Source: Bradyrhizobium nivariense | GTDB taxonomy: Bacteria; Pseudomonadota; Alphaproteobacteria; Rhizobiales; Xanthobacteraceae | Assembly (NCBI RefSeq): GCF_029846715.1 | Contig: NZ_JARVWW010000016.1 | Location: forward strand, 62,001-126,000 | DNA length: 64,000 nucleotides | Direction of reading: 5' to 3' | Shown here: one piece after another, positions 33,884 through 42,970 of the stretch | How positions within the stretch are numbered: position 1 is the stretch's first letter | How the letters are laid out: each line of letters opens with the position of its first letter | The notes under the pieces: generated by a model | The model's database searches: none | Seen by the model: only the letters and a program-made list of their open reading frames with translations | What the model was told of the DNA's origin: nothing | Position numbers and translations under genes: made by a program

Positions 33884-34651
33884 ATGCGCGGGAAAGCAAA
33901 GACCATTTCGCTGCCGCGGCGCATGATTTGCGACATGATGCGCGCCTCGATGGACGTGCCGTTCGTCTCGCTGTCCCGTTCGCTCAATATTCGCCCCCTG
34001 CTGGAGGCCCGCGCGGGCGCGATGGCGCCCGCCGGCTGGGCGGCCATGTTCGTCAAGGCTTTTGCCCTCGTCGCCAGGGACGAGCCGGTCCTGCGTACCG
34101 TCTACGCCAAATGGCCCTGGCCGTCGCTCTACGAGCTGCCGAAGAGCGTTGCGCTGGTGGCCATTGCCCGGGTCGAGGACGGCGAGGAATGCGTGATGCC
34201 GCAGCGAATCGCGGCTCCCGAGGCCATCGCACTGGCCGCGGTCGACGCCGAGATCCGGCGCGCCAAGACCGCCCCGATCAACGACGTCCCCATGTTCCGC
34301 AAGATCATGCGGGCGACCCGCCTGCCGCTGCCGTTGCGGCGGCTGTCCTGGGCGATAGGGCTGAATTTCGGCCGGCAGCGCGGCAACTGGTTCGGCAGTT
34401 TCGCGGTGAGCTCGGTGGCCGCCTATGGCGGCGGCGAGCTCCACCCCATCACGCCCGGGCCTTTCATCGTCAGCTATGGGGTGGTCGGGCCTGACCAGAC
34501 CATCCATGTCGTGATCCGCTGGGATCACCGGGTGACTGACGCCGCCCCGATCGCCCGGGTCCTGACCCGGCTGGAACAGGTCCTGAACACTGAAATCGCT
34601 GCCGAATTGCGCGCGGCCGGCCCCAAGCCGATCCGGGCGGTCAGGACGTGA
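33884..34651 (+). CDS. Stand-alone 2-oxoacid dehydrogenase E2-type acyltransferase domain
   Basis: 255 aa from ATG 33884. It resembles only the catalytic (CAT-fold) domain of dihydrolipoamide acyltransferases: RRMICDMMRASMDVPFVSLS at the start, GWAAMFVKAFALVARDEPVL, and the active-site motif VIRWDHRVTDAAPIARVL, where the usual DHRxxDG has Ala in place of Gly. There is no lipoyl domain and no E1-binding linker, and no dehydrogenase genes are adjacent. It may acylate a small molecule rather than work in a complex. It stands between the cupin and rpsD. Confidence 0.8.
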   Translation: MRGKAKTISLPRRMICDMMRASMDVPFVSLSRSLNIRPLLEARAGAMAPAGWAAMFVKAFALVARDEPVLRTVYAKWPWPSLYELPKSVALVAIARVEDGEECVMPQRIAAPEAIALAAVDAEIRRAKTAPINDVPMFRKIMRATRLPLPLRRLSWAIGLNFGRQRGNWFGSFAVSSVAAYGGGELHPITPGPFIVSYGVVGPDQTIHVVIRWDHRVTDAAPIARVLTRLEQVLNTEIAAELRAAGPKPIRAVRT

Positions 34652-34667
34652 TTCCGGGCCATTCGCA

Positions 34668-34696
34668 TTGACAACGGGCCCCAAATTCCCCTAAAA
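34668..34696 (+). promoter_or_regulatory. Possible rpsD promoter
   Basis: TTGACA at 34668-34673 is a perfect -35 box, followed after 17 bases by CTAAAA, a partial -10. It faces rpsD, whose start codon is about 150 bp downstream, leaving a long leader. S4 genes are often autoregulated through their leader, but no specific structure is claimed here. Confidence 0.4.
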
Positions 34697-34849
34697 GCCG
34701 CCTGCTCGCGGGCCGATTTCGGCCCGCGAAGCGTTTCGCGACCCGTGGTCCTGTCCTCTATGCTTTGGGGATCGGACCTGTCAGTGCCGGGCTAGCCCGT
34801 CACACAGGAGGGCGCGTTTCCTCAAACCATGTACCTGAAAGAGGACGCG

Positions 34850-35467
34850 ATGACTAAGCGCAGTGAGGCGAAGTACAAGCTCGATCGCCGTATGGGCCAG
34901 AACATCTGGGGCCGCCCGAAGAGCCCCGTCAACCGCCGCGAGTACGGCCCCGGCCAGCACGGCCAGCGCCGCAAGGGCAAGCTCTCCGACTTCGGCGTGC
35001 AGCTGCGCGCCAAGCAGAAGCTGAAGGGCTATTACGCCAACATCTCTGAGCGCCAGTTCCACAGCATCTATGTCGAGGCCAGCCGCCTCAAGGGTGACAC
35101 CGGCGAGAACCTGATCGGCCTGCTCGAGCGCCGTCTCGACGCGGTCGTGTACCGCGCCAAGTTCGTCTCGACGATCTTCGCCGCGCGCCAGTTCATCAAC
35201 CACGGCCACGTCAAGGTGAACGGCCGCAAGGTCAACATCTCGAGCTATCAGGTCAAGATCGGCGACGTGATCGAGGTCAAGGAAGCCTCCAAGCAGCTCG
35301 CCCACGTCCTCGAAGCCAGCCAGCTCCCCGAGCGTGACACCCCCGACTATCTCGAGGTCGACCACGGCAAGATGACCGCGAAATACGTGCGCATCCCCCA
35401 CCTCTCCGACGTGCCGTTCCCGGTGCAGATGGAGCCGCATCTGGTCGTCGAATTCTATTCGCGCTGA
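34850..35467 (+). CDS. rpsD: 30S ribosomal protein S4
   Basis: 205 aa from ATG 34850, placed behind AAGAGG. An ATG at 34829 in frame is less likely since S4 begins near MTKRSEAKYKLDRRMG. The zinc-less N-terminal domain, KSPVNRREYGPGQHGQRRKG and the S4 RNA-binding fold (RLDAVVYRAKF, ARQFINHGHVKVNGRKVNI) are evident. S4 nucleates 16S rRNA folding in 30S assembly. Here it is a single gene, not in the alpha operon, as is usual in alphaproteobacteria. A strong terminator follows. Confidence 0.98.
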   Translation: MTKRSEAKYKLDRRMGQNIWGRPKSPVNRREYGPGQHGQRRKGKLSDFGVQLRAKQKLKGYYANISERQFHSIYVEASRLKGDTGENLIGLLERRLDAVVYRAKFVSTIFAARQFINHGHVKVNGRKVNISSYQVKIGDVIEVKEASKQLAHVLEASQLPERDTPDYLEVDHGKMTAKYVRIPHLSDVPFPVQMEPHLVVEFYSR

Positions 35468-35490
35468 TCATTCGGCAGATCAATCGCTCA

Positions 35491-35517
35491 AAGGCCCCGG
35501 TTTCCGGGGCCTTTTTT
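35491..35517 (+). terminator. Rho-independent terminator of rpsD
   Basis: A perfect 10-bp stem, AAGGCCCCGG with CCGGGGCCTT around a three-base loop (TTT), runs straight into a T tract. It begins 23 bases after the rpsD stop codon. It is the clearest intrinsic terminator in the window. Confidence 0.92.
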
Positions 35518-35527
35518 GTTTGATAGC

Positions 35528-35752
35528 ATGCCTTCGATGTCTCGCACGGCCGACCAGTTCACCAACACTCTGCCTTCGGCAGCACCGACTGAAGCGGCGC
35601 TTCGAGCATGGGATGCCCTCTCTCGCGACGAGCAGATCTGCCGATATCAGGGGCTGTTCGCTCTGCCCAATTGCAATATCTTTACAGCCGACACGCCAGA
35701 CGAAATCCTCCTCGCCGCGCGGCAGCGCGTCGCTCAACGTTCTCGTGGCTAG
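35528..35752 (+). CDS. Hypothetical protein (74 aa)
   Basis: The ATG at 35528 gives a 74-aa acidic, Ala-rich protein (MPSMSRTADQFTNTLPS at the start, WDALSRDEQICRYQGLFALP in the middle). No family is recognised. A TTG at 35516 in frame lies within the rpsD terminator and is an unlikely start. The start immediately follows the terminator and no strong ribosome-binding site is seen, but the composition is that of a folded small protein. Confidence 0.45.
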   Translation: MPSMSRTADQFTNTLPSAAPTEAALRAWDALSRDEQICRYQGLFALPNCNIFTADTPDEILLAARQRVAQRSRG

Positions 35753-35805
35753 TTCACGTCATTGGGAAACGCACGTAATACGTCGCAATTATTCGACTAG
35801 GTGAA

Positions 35806-36888
35806 ATGACGAGAACAGCCATGCTCTATACCCCTCCCCCGATCGATCCCAAGGCGCCGCCGGTGCGCATCAATCTGCTCTCGGACACGCAGACCAAACC
35901 GACACCTGCGATGCGCGAGGCGATGGCGCGGGCGGAGGTCGGCGACGAGCAGGTCGGCGACGATCCGACCGTGAACGCGCTGTGCGAGCGCGTCGCCGAG
36001 CTGCTCGGCAAGGAAGCCGCGGTCTACATGCCGTCAGGCACGATGTGCAACGTCACCGCGACGCTGGTGCATTGCCGTCCCGGCGACGAGATCCTCGCGC
36101 ACGAGAGCGCGCACATCATCGCCCGCGAAGGCGGGGCGCATGCCGCGATCGGCGGCTTCCAGGTCACGCAATTGAAGGGACCCGACGGCCAGTTCACGCC
36201 CGAGACCTTCCGCAGGGCCCTGCACCCGCGCACGCGCTACCAGCCGCCGCAGACCGTGGTCAGCGTGGAGCAGACCGCCAATATCGGCGGCGGCACGATC
36301 TGGAAGAAGGCCGCACTCGACGAGATCGTCGCGATCGCCAAGGCCAACGGCCTTATCACCCACATGGACGGCGCGCGCCTGCTCAACGCCACCGTGGCGA
36401 GCGGCATCTCCCCGCGCGACATGACCGCGGGGTGGGATTCGGCCTGGATCGACTTCTCGAAGGGCCTGGGCGCGCCGATCGGCGGCGTGCTCGCAGGATC
36501 GCGCGCCTTCATCGACGCGGTGTGGCAGTGGAAGCAGCGCCTCGGCGGCTCGATGCGGCAGGCCGGAATCTGCGCGGCCGCCTGCATCTACGCGCTCGAC
36601 CATCATGTCGATCGCCTTGCCGACGACCATGCCAATGCGCGCGCGCTCGCCCGCGGGCTGTCGCAGATCCCAGGCGTCGAGGTGCAGGAGCCCGAGACCA
36701 ATCTGGTGTTCTTCAAGCCTGATGGCGCCGGCATTCCCGGCGACAAGATGGTCGCGGCGCTGCGCCAGCGCGGCGTAACGCTCGCTATGATGGACGGCCG
36801 CATCCGCGCCTGCACCCATCTCGACGTCAATGCGAGCCAGATCGAGGAGACAATCGGCTACGTCCGCGAGATCGTGCGCGGGGCGTAA
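35806..36888 (+). CDS. ltaE: Low-specificity L-threonine aldolase
   Basis: 360 aa PLP enzyme of fold type I. It cleaves threonine or allo-threonine to glycine and acetaldehyde. Seen: NLLSDTQTKPTPAMREAM at the N-terminus, VGDDPTVNALCERVAELLGK, HESAHIIAREGGA, HMDGARLLNA with the PLP-binding Asp, and the Schiff-base Lys in WIDFSKGLGAPIGGVLAG. ATG 35818 (MLYTPPP) is an alternative start four codons in. It is probably monocistronic and converges with the serine hydrolase pair. Confidence 0.94.
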   Translation: MTRTAMLYTPPPIDPKAPPVRINLLSDTQTKPTPAMREAMARAEVGDEQVGDDPTVNALCERVAELLGKEAAVYMPSGTMCNVTATLVHCRPGDEILAHESAHIIAREGGAHAAIGGFQVTQLKGPDGQFTPETFRRALHPRTRYQPPQTVVSVEQTANIGGGTIWKKAALDEIVAIAKANGLITHMDGARLLNATVASGISPRDMTAGWDSAWIDFSKGLGAPIGGVLAGSRAFIDAVWQWKQRLGGSMRQAGICAAACIYALDHHVDRLADDHANARALARGLSQIPGVEVQEPETNLVFFKPDGAGIPGDKMVAALRQRGVTLAMMDGRIRACTHLDVNASQIEETIGYVREIVRGA

Positions 36889-36907
36889 GTCCCGCGAACC
36901 GCCGCAA

Positions 36908-38167
36908 TCACCGCCCCATCGCCTGATAGATCAGTGTCTTCAGCGCCAGTTGAATCCGGCCGCGCTGCGACGGGGTCTGCACCATGAAGACGCCGAACAG
37001 ATCGTCTTCGGGGTCGATGAAGAAGAAGGTGCCGCCGACGCCGTCCCAGCGATATTCGCCAAGCGGCCACGAGGTAGCAGGCGGCACCGAAGTGCGCACC
37101 GCAAAGCCGAGGCCGAAGCCGGAACTGCCGCCCGGATAATAGTTCTGGTCCCTCGCGATCTTCGTCTCGGGCCCGATGTGATCCGACGCCATCAGCGCAA
37201 TGGTCTCGGGCTTGAGATAGCGCCGGCCGTCATAGGTGCCGCCATTCAGCAGCATCTGTGCGAAGCGGGCATAGTCGCCGACGGTACCGACCATGCCGCC
37301 GCCCCCCGATTCCCATGTCGCGGGCCGCCTGATGTCGCGGACCTGCGTCGTCGGATTGATGTTGCGATCCTCCGGCATCGGCTCGGCGATGCGCGGGAAT
37401 TTGGCGGGATCGGCGACGAAGAAAGCCGTCTCGGTCATGCCGAGCGGATCGAGCAGCCGCTCCTTCTCAAACTGAAGCAGCGTCTTTCCCGCGATGACCT
37501 CGACGACGCGGCCGAGCACGTCGGTGGAATAGCCGTAGTCCCACACCGTGCCGGGCTGCTCGACCAGCGGCAGCGTGGCGATCTTCGCGGCGAAGTCGGC
37601 ATTGCTGAGGTTGCCTTGGAAGAGATTGGCCTCGGCGTAGAGCTCGCGCACCATGCCGCCGCCATGATAGCCGTAAGGCAGCCCCGAGGTGTGGCGCAGC
37701 AGGTCCTTGATCGTGACCGGACGATTGACCGGCTCCAGCGCCAGCGCGACCTTGCCGTCCTCGGCCTTCGTCTCGACGCCGACCTTCATGCCGGCAAAGG
37801 CTGGAATATACTTCGAGACGGGATCGTCGAGCGCGAGCTTGCCCTCCTCGACCAGCATCATCGCCATGACTGACGTGACCGGCTTCGACATCGAGTAGAG
37901 ACGGAAGATCGTGTCCGCGCTCATCGATATCTCGGTTGCGACGTCGCGGACGCCGAAATTCTCGTAATAGGCCGGCTTGCCGTGCTGCTGGAGCAGCAGG
38001 ATCGCGCCGGGAAACGTGCCAGCGGCGATCTCTTTCCGAATGTAGTCGGAGACCTTTGCCAGGCCTTCGGGCGAGAGATTGCGCGCGACGCGCTCGGAGC
38101 CGGCCTTCGCACCAACGACGCTGAACAGAAGAACGAGCGCCGCGATCAACGCGCGGCGCTCGAACAT
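36908..38167 (-). CDS. Serine hydrolase, class C beta-lactamase family (second of tandem pair)
   Basis: 419 aa from ATG 38167. A signal peptide (ALIAALVLLFSVVGAKA) precedes a class C/esterase fold with nucleophile motif SMSK (in FRLYSMSKPVTSVMAM), the Tyr motif DYGYSTD and the LDDPVSKYIPAF motif. Family members include D,D-peptidases, esterases and beta-lactamases; none can be singled out. The frame extends to 38188 inside the upstream gene, but ATG 38167 sits one base after that gene's stop, implying coupling. About 45% similar by eye to its tandem partner. Confidence 0.9.
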   Translation of the reverse strand: MFERRALIAALVLLFSVVGAKAGSERVARNLSPEGLAKVSDYIRKEIAAGTFPGAILLLQQHGKPAYYENFGVRDVATEISMSADTIFRLYSMSKPVTSVMAMMLVEEGKLALDDPVSKYIPAFAGMKVGVETKAEDGKVALALEPVNRPVTIKDLLRHTSGLPYGYHGGGMVRELYAEANLFQGNLSNADFAAKIATLPLVEQPGTVWDYGYSTDVLGRVVEVIAGKTLLQFEKERLLDPLGMTETAFFVADPAKFPRIAEPMPEDRNINPTTQVRDIRRPATWESGGGGMVGTVGDYARFAQMLLNGGTYDGRRYLKPETIALMASDHIGPETKIARDQNYYPGGSSGFGLGFAVRTSVPPATSWPLGEYRWDGVGGTFFFIDPEDDLFGVFMVQTPSQRGRIQLALKTLIYQAMGR

Positions 38168-38168
38168 G

Positions 38169-39455
38169 TCAATTTTCCATGGCTTCATAGACCAACTGCT
38201 TCAATGTCCGCTGCACGCGCTGGCGCTCGGTCGGGGTCTGCTCCAGCAGCACGAAGAACATGTCCTGCTTGGGATCGATCACGAAATAGCAGCCGGAGGC
38301 GCCGTCCCACTTCAATTCGCCGAGATCGCCGGGCGGCGGCGGCTTGGCGTTGCCGGGATCGGTGCGGACCGCAAGGCCGAGGCCGAAGCCAAAACCGTCG
38401 CCGGGGAAGTAGAAATAATCGCGGTCGACGCCCGACCTGGGGCCGATCTGGTCGGTCACCATCAGCTTGAACGTCTCGGGCTTGAGGATGGTCTTGCCAT
38501 CGAGGGTCCCGCCGTTGAGCAGCATCTGCGTAAAGCGCTCATAATCGGCCATGGTCGTAACCATGCCGCCGCTTGCGAACTGGATCTTCTTGGCGACCGT
38601 TGGATCGTTGATCCGCCCAACCCGGAAATCACTGTCGTTCGGCACCGGCTGCGCGAGAAGCTTCTGCTTCTCGGGATCGGTGACGAAGAAGCCGGTGTCG
38701 ACCATGCCGAGCGGGCCGAGCAGCTTCTCCCGCTCGATCTCGATGAGCGGCTTGCCTGCCGCGATCTCCATGACCCGCGCCAGGATGTCGGTAGAATGGC
38801 CGTACTGCCAGAGCGCGCCAGGATGGTTGTGCAGCGGCAGTTTTGCGATGCGCTCGGCGAACTCGGCGAGGTCGAAATCGCCGGCATAGATGTTGGCGTC
38901 ACGGTAGGCCTTGCGGACCAGGCTGTCGCCATAGAACCCGTAGGTGACGCCCGAGGTGTGAGTCATCAAATCGTGCACCGTCATGGGCCGGCTCAGTGGC
39001 ACGAGTTCGAGCGACTTGGTGCCGTCCTCGGCCTTCTTCTCGATGCCAACCTTCAGATTGGCAAAGGACGGAATGTATTTCGAAACGGGATCGTCAAGCT
39101 TGATCGTGCCATCCTCGATCAACTGCACCGCGACGACGGAAGTGATCGCCTTGCTCATCGAGAACAGGCGAAAAATCGTCTTGTCGGTGATCGGCGCCTT
39201 GCCGACCACGTCCTGCACGCCGAAAGCTTCGTGGTAAACCGGCTTGCCGTGCTGCTGGATCAGCACGGTTGCGCCGGCGATCTTGCCGGTCGCGACCTCG
39301 TTCTTGAAGAACTCACTGACCTTGGCGAGCTTGTCCTGGTTGAAATGCGCGCCGGCCGGAATCTCGTAGGTGCCCTCCGCCCGCGCGAACGAGATCGCGC
39401 CGAGCGACACCAGCGCGCCGCAGAGCAACGCACGCAGTCCAGACTGTGAAATCAT
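38169..39455 (-). CDS. Serine hydrolase, class C beta-lactamase family (first of tandem pair)
   Basis: 428 aa from ATG 39455, which has a purine-rich GGGGAGGGG site upstream; the frame is open to 39590 but lacks a better start. Signal peptide ends SFARA. The nucleophile is in FRLFSMSKAITSVVAV, followed by WQYGHSTDILARV and DDPVSKYIPSFANL. It is predicted periplasmic. It ends one base before the start of its paralogue, so the pair arose by tandem duplication and is cotranscribed. Substrates are unknown; esterase or D-aminopeptidase activity is as likely as beta-lactamase. Confidence 0.9.
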   Translation of the reverse strand: MISQSGLRALLCGALVSLGAISFARAEGTYEIPAGAHFNQDKLAKVSEFFKNEVATGKIAGATVLIQQHGKPVYHEAFGVQDVVGKAPITDKTIFRLFSMSKAITSVVAVQLIEDGTIKLDDPVSKYIPSFANLKVGIEKKAEDGTKSLELVPLSRPMTVHDLMTHTSGVTYGFYGDSLVRKAYRDANIYAGDFDLAEFAERIAKLPLHNHPGALWQYGHSTDILARVMEIAAGKPLIEIEREKLLGPLGMVDTGFFVTDPEKQKLLAQPVPNDSDFRVGRINDPTVAKKIQFASGGMVTTMADYERFTQMLLNGGTLDGKTILKPETFKLMVTDQIGPRSGVDRDYFYFPGDGFGFGLGLAVRTDPGNAKPPPPGDLGELKWDGASGCYFVIDPKQDMFFVLLEQTPTERQRVQRTLKQLVYEAMEN

Positions 39456-39501
39456 ATCCCCTCCCCGGAACATGGTCCGGCGGAGTGTACTGACCGCGTC
39501 A

Positions 39502-40053
39502 TCAGGCACAAGGGCTGCTGTGCCGCACAAGTGCCTCGGCATGGACGTTCGCGCTTGGCTCCGAGAAGCAGCAGAACACGACACGGCCAACGGACGGCGC
39601 TACGGACAGCATTTCAATTGTCACGCGTACGGCGATATCGGCCGCCCGGTCGGCAGGAAAGCGGAAAATGCCGGTCGAGATCGCGGGAAATGCCACCGAG
39701 GTCAGCTTGTGCTTCCCGCACAGCTCCATCGAGCGTCGATAGCAGGAGGCAAGCAGATCGTCCTCGCCAAGGGTGCCGCCATTCCAGACCGGCCCGACGG
39801 TGTGGATCACATGGGCGGCCTTGAGCCGGTAGCCCTTGGTGATCTTGGCATCGCCTGTCTTGCAGCCGTGGAGCGTGCGGCACTCGGCGAGCAGATCGGG
39901 CCCGGCCGCCCGATGGATCGCACCATCCACGCCGCCCCCGCCAAGGAGCGACGTGTTGGCCGCGTTGACGATTGCGTCAACGCTCAGCGTGGTGATGTCA
40001 GCAACGACGACCTCAAGCTGAGCGCCACCGATCCGGCGCGTCAGCGTGCTCAA
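39502..40053 (-). CDS. Macro domain protein (ADP-ribose / O-acetyl-ADP-ribose hydrolase-like)
   Basis: 183 aa. The macro fold is evident: VVVADITTLSVDAIVNAANT with the ADP-ribose-binding Asp and Asn residues, LLGGGGVDGAIHRAAG, AKITKGYRLKAAHVIHTVGP, and FPAISTGIFRFPADRAA. This is the YmdB/MacroD type that removes ADP-ribose from O-acetyl-ADP-ribose or acidic residues. It ends a few bases upstream of the grxD stop, on the same strand but in the opposite order of transcription cost: it precedes nothing obvious. No ADP-ribosyltransferase is seen nearby. Confidence 0.94.
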   Translation of the reverse strand: MSTLTRRIGGAQLEVVVADITTLSVDAIVNAANTSLLGGGGVDGAIHRAAGPDLLAECRTLHGCKTGDAKITKGYRLKAAHVIHTVGPVWNGGTLGEDDLLASCYRRSMELCGKHKLTSVAFPAISTGIFRFPADRAADIAVRVTIEMLSVAPSVGRVVFCCFSEPSANVHAEALVRHSSPCA

Positions 40054-40056
40054 GCG

Positions 40057-40383
<327 letters not shown>

Positions 40384-40675
40384 ATCCGTGTCCTTATGGG
40401 GCGGAGCCCACTCCAATCGCTTCGGGCTGGCTCAGCCGATTTAACCCGATACCCAGCTATATATGTAGCCCAAACCGTTGTGCATCCAAAGTAAAATGGC
40501 GGCGAGCGGCCCCTGGGTGGACCGCTCTCGGCAACGCCGGCCCATTGCATGATGGCACGAATATCATCGCCAGGGAGGACTTTCATACCGTAACGGAGCC
40601 CCTATCTAGGACGAACCCGGCGTTTTGGAACCGGACAACGCCAACAACGTTCTCTTGTCCTGTCTGGAGAAAAAC

Positions 40676-41923
40676 GTGACGAAACAAGCCTCCGCTACGG
40701 CCCCCGCTCCGCTTTCGTCACCGTCGGCCGATCTGGGCGGCCTTGCCCAGAGGCTGGAAGACGCGTTTCTCACCGTCCGCGACGAGACCGAGCGCCGGGC
40801 CGCGCCGCTGTCGCCGGAGGACCAGCAGATCCAGTCCATGCCGGATGCGAGCCCGACGAAATGGCACCGGGCGCACACCACCTGGTTCTGGGAGCAATTC
40901 GTGCTCGGCGAGCACTGTGCGGGCTACCGGCCCTTTCACCCTGACTTCGCCTTCCTGTTCAATTCCTATTACGTCAGCGCCGGCCCGCGCCATTCCCGCA
41001 ATCACCGCGGCGATATCACCCGCCCCAGCGCCGATCAGATCGGCGCCTATCGAAACTATGTCGACGCTGCCGTCGTGAAATTCTTCCGCGACGCCGGCGA
41101 GGACAAGCTTCGCGAGATCGCGCCGCTGGTCGAGGTCGGCCTCAACCACGAGCAGCAGCATCAGGAATTGATGTTCACCGACATCCTGCACGCCTTCGCG
41201 CAGAACCCGATCCCGCCGGCCTATGATCCGGACTGGCGCTTCCCGACCACGACGCCGGCCAGTGAGGATTGGCTGACGCTGAACGAAGGCATCCACACTG
41301 TCGGTCATGTCGACGACAGTTTTCATTTCGACAACGAGAAACCGGCGCATCGCGCCCTCGTCGGCCCGGTCAAGGTCGCACGCAATCTCGTCACCAACGG
41401 CGAATGGCTCGCCTTCATGCGCGACGGCGGCTACCGGACCGCAACGCTGTGGTTGATGGACGGTTTTGCGGCCGTCAACAACGAGGGCTGGGACGCCCCC
41501 GGCCATTGGCGCGAGATCGAGGGCCAATGGCAAATGATGACGCTGGCCGGCCTCAAGCCGGTCGATCCCGACGCGCCCGTCTGCCACATCAGCTACTACG
41601 AGGCTGACGCCTTTGCGCGCTGGGCCGGAAAACATCTGCCGACCGAGATGGAATGGGAGGTCGCGGCCCGTGCAGGCCAGCTCAACGATGCCTTCGGCAT
41701 CGTCTGGCAGTGGACGCGATCATCCTACTCGCCCTACCCCGGCTATCGCGCCATCGAAGGCGCGCTCGGCGAATACAATGGCAAGTTCATGGTCAACCAG
41801 CTGGTGCTGCGCGGCTCCTCGCTTGCAACTCCGGAGGGGCACAGCCGTATCACCTATCGCAACTTCTTCTATCCGCACCACCGCTGGCAATTCACGGGAT
41901 TGCGGCTCGCCGATTACGACTAA
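40676..41923 (+). CDS. egtB: Ergothioneine biosynthesis protein EgtB (sulfoxide synthase)
   Basis: 415 aa from GTG 40676, chosen because GGAG lies six bases upstream; a TTG at 40625 is in frame. An N-terminal DinB-like helical domain carries iron-binding His in KWHRAHTTWFWEQ and GLNHEQQHQELM, followed by a formylglycine-generating-enzyme-like domain (HISYYEADAFARWAGKHLPT, RGSSLATPEGHSRITYRNFF). The enzyme couples cysteine or gamma-glutamylcysteine to trimethylhistidine using O2 and iron. It lies 50 bp upstream of egtD. Confidence 0.94.
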   Translation: MTKQASATAPAPLSSPSADLGGLAQRLEDAFLTVRDETERRAAPLSPEDQQIQSMPDASPTKWHRAHTTWFWEQFVLGEHCAGYRPFHPDFAFLFNSYYVSAGPRHSRNHRGDITRPSADQIGAYRNYVDAAVVKFFRDAGEDKLREIAPLVEVGLNHEQQHQELMFTDILHAFAQNPIPPAYDPDWRFPTTTPASEDWLTLNEGIHTVGHVDDSFHFDNEKPAHRALVGPVKVARNLVTNGEWLAFMRDGGYRTATLWLMDGFAAVNNEGWDAPGHWREIEGQWQMMTLAGLKPVDPDAPVCHISYYEADAFARWAGKHLPTEMEWEVAARAGQLNDAFGIVWQWTRSSYSPYPGYRAIEGALGEYNGKFMVNQLVLRGSSLATPEGHSRITYRNFFYPHHRWQFTGLRLADYD

Positions 41924-41973
41924 AAATCTTCCGACGACAACCGCGCGCCGGACAGCGCGTTCAGGAGAGTATC

Positions 41974-42945
41974 ATGAATGTGCACGCCAGCGCTTTGGCC
42001 GAAGCCCATCTTCCCGACGAGCAGACCACCGCCTTCGCCCGCGAGGCCATCGGGGACCTCTCGCAACAGCCGAAAAAGCTGTCGCCGAAATATTTCTATG
42101 ATGCGGCCGGGTCTGAACTGTTCGAGGCGATCACGCGGCTGCCGGAATATTATCCGACGCGCACGGAGCTTGCGATCCTGAAGGAGCGCGGCAGCGAGAT
42201 CGCAAGAATCATTCCGGAGCATGCGGCGCTGGTCGAGTTCGGCGCGGGCGCGACCACAAAAGTTCGCCTGCTGCTGAACCAGTGCAAGTTCGCGGCCTAT
42301 GTGCCCGTCGACATCTCCGGCGATTTCCTGAAGGAGCAGGCGAACGGCCTGAAGCGGGATTTTCCTTCGCTCGGCATCTACCCGGTGGCGGCCGACTTCA
42401 CCACGCCGTTCGAGCTGCCCAAGGCGGTGGCGGCCATGCCCAAGGTCGGGTTCTTCCCGGGCTCGACCATCGGCAATTTCGAGCCGCATGAAGCGCAGGC
42501 CTTCCTGAAGAGCGCACGCAAGATCCTCGGTCAGGGCGCGCAGATGGTCATCGGCGCCGACCTCGAGAAGGACGAGCGCGTGCTCTATGATGCCTATAAC
42601 GATGCCGCCGGCGTCACCGCGCGCTTCAACCTCAATGTGCTCGTGCGCATCAACCGCGAGCTCGGCGGCAATTTCGACCTCTCCGCCTTCACCCATCGCG
42701 CGATCTACAATCGCGAGCGGCACCGCATCGAGATGCACCTGATCAGCAAGAAGAGCCAGACCGTGCGCCTGCTCGGCACCAGCTTCTCGTTCCGCCCGGG
42801 CGAGAGCATCCACACCGAAAACAGCTACAAATACAGCCTCGACCGGTTCGCGACGCTGGCGCAAGGCGCGGGTTGGCAAGTGCGCGAGAGCTGGACGGAT
42901 GCGGCGAAGATGTTCTCGGTGCACGCGCTGGAGGCTGCGGAGTAA
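41974..42945 (+). CDS. egtD: L-histidine N(alpha)-methyltransferase
   Basis: 323 aa from ATG 41974 behind AGGAGAG. It trimethylates the amino group of histidine to hercynine with S-adenosylmethionine, the first step of ergothioneine synthesis. Features: PKKLSPKYFYDAAGSELFEA, the SAM-binding loop LVEFGAGATTKVRLLL, PGSTIGNFEP, and the C-terminal HTENSYKYSLDRFATLA substrate region. The egtB-egtD pair is sufficient for hercynine oxidation; egtC and egtE-like genes are not seen here. Confidence 0.95.
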   Translation: MNVHASALAEAHLPDEQTTAFAREAIGDLSQQPKKLSPKYFYDAAGSELFEAITRLPEYYPTRTELAILKERGSEIARIIPEHAALVEFGAGATTKVRLLLNQCKFAAYVPVDISGDFLKEQANGLKRDFPSLGIYPVAADFTTPFELPKAVAAMPKVGFFPGSTIGNFEPHEAQAFLKSARKILGQGAQMVIGADLEKDERVLYDAYNDAAGVTARFNLNVLVRINRELGGNFDLSAFTHRAIYNRERHRIEMHLISKKSQTVRLLGTSFSFRPGESIHTENSYKYSLDRFATLAQGAGWQVRESWTDAAKMFSVHALEAAE

Positions 42946-42950
42946 ACGCT

Positions 42951-42969
42951 CCGGCGCCAATGGCGCCGG
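42951..42969. other. Perfect GC hairpin between convergent egtD and ltrA-like gene
   Basis: CCGGCGCC and GGCGCCGG are separated by AAT, fitting exactly in the 25 bp between the two stop codons. There is no T tract, but its placement suits a bidirectional transcription barrier. Confidence 0.55.
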
Positions 42970-42970
42970 C

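Noticed and set aside
36908..39455. Beta-lactamase resistance determinants
   Set aside because: The family includes esterases and peptidases; nothing in the sequence singles out beta-lactamase activity.
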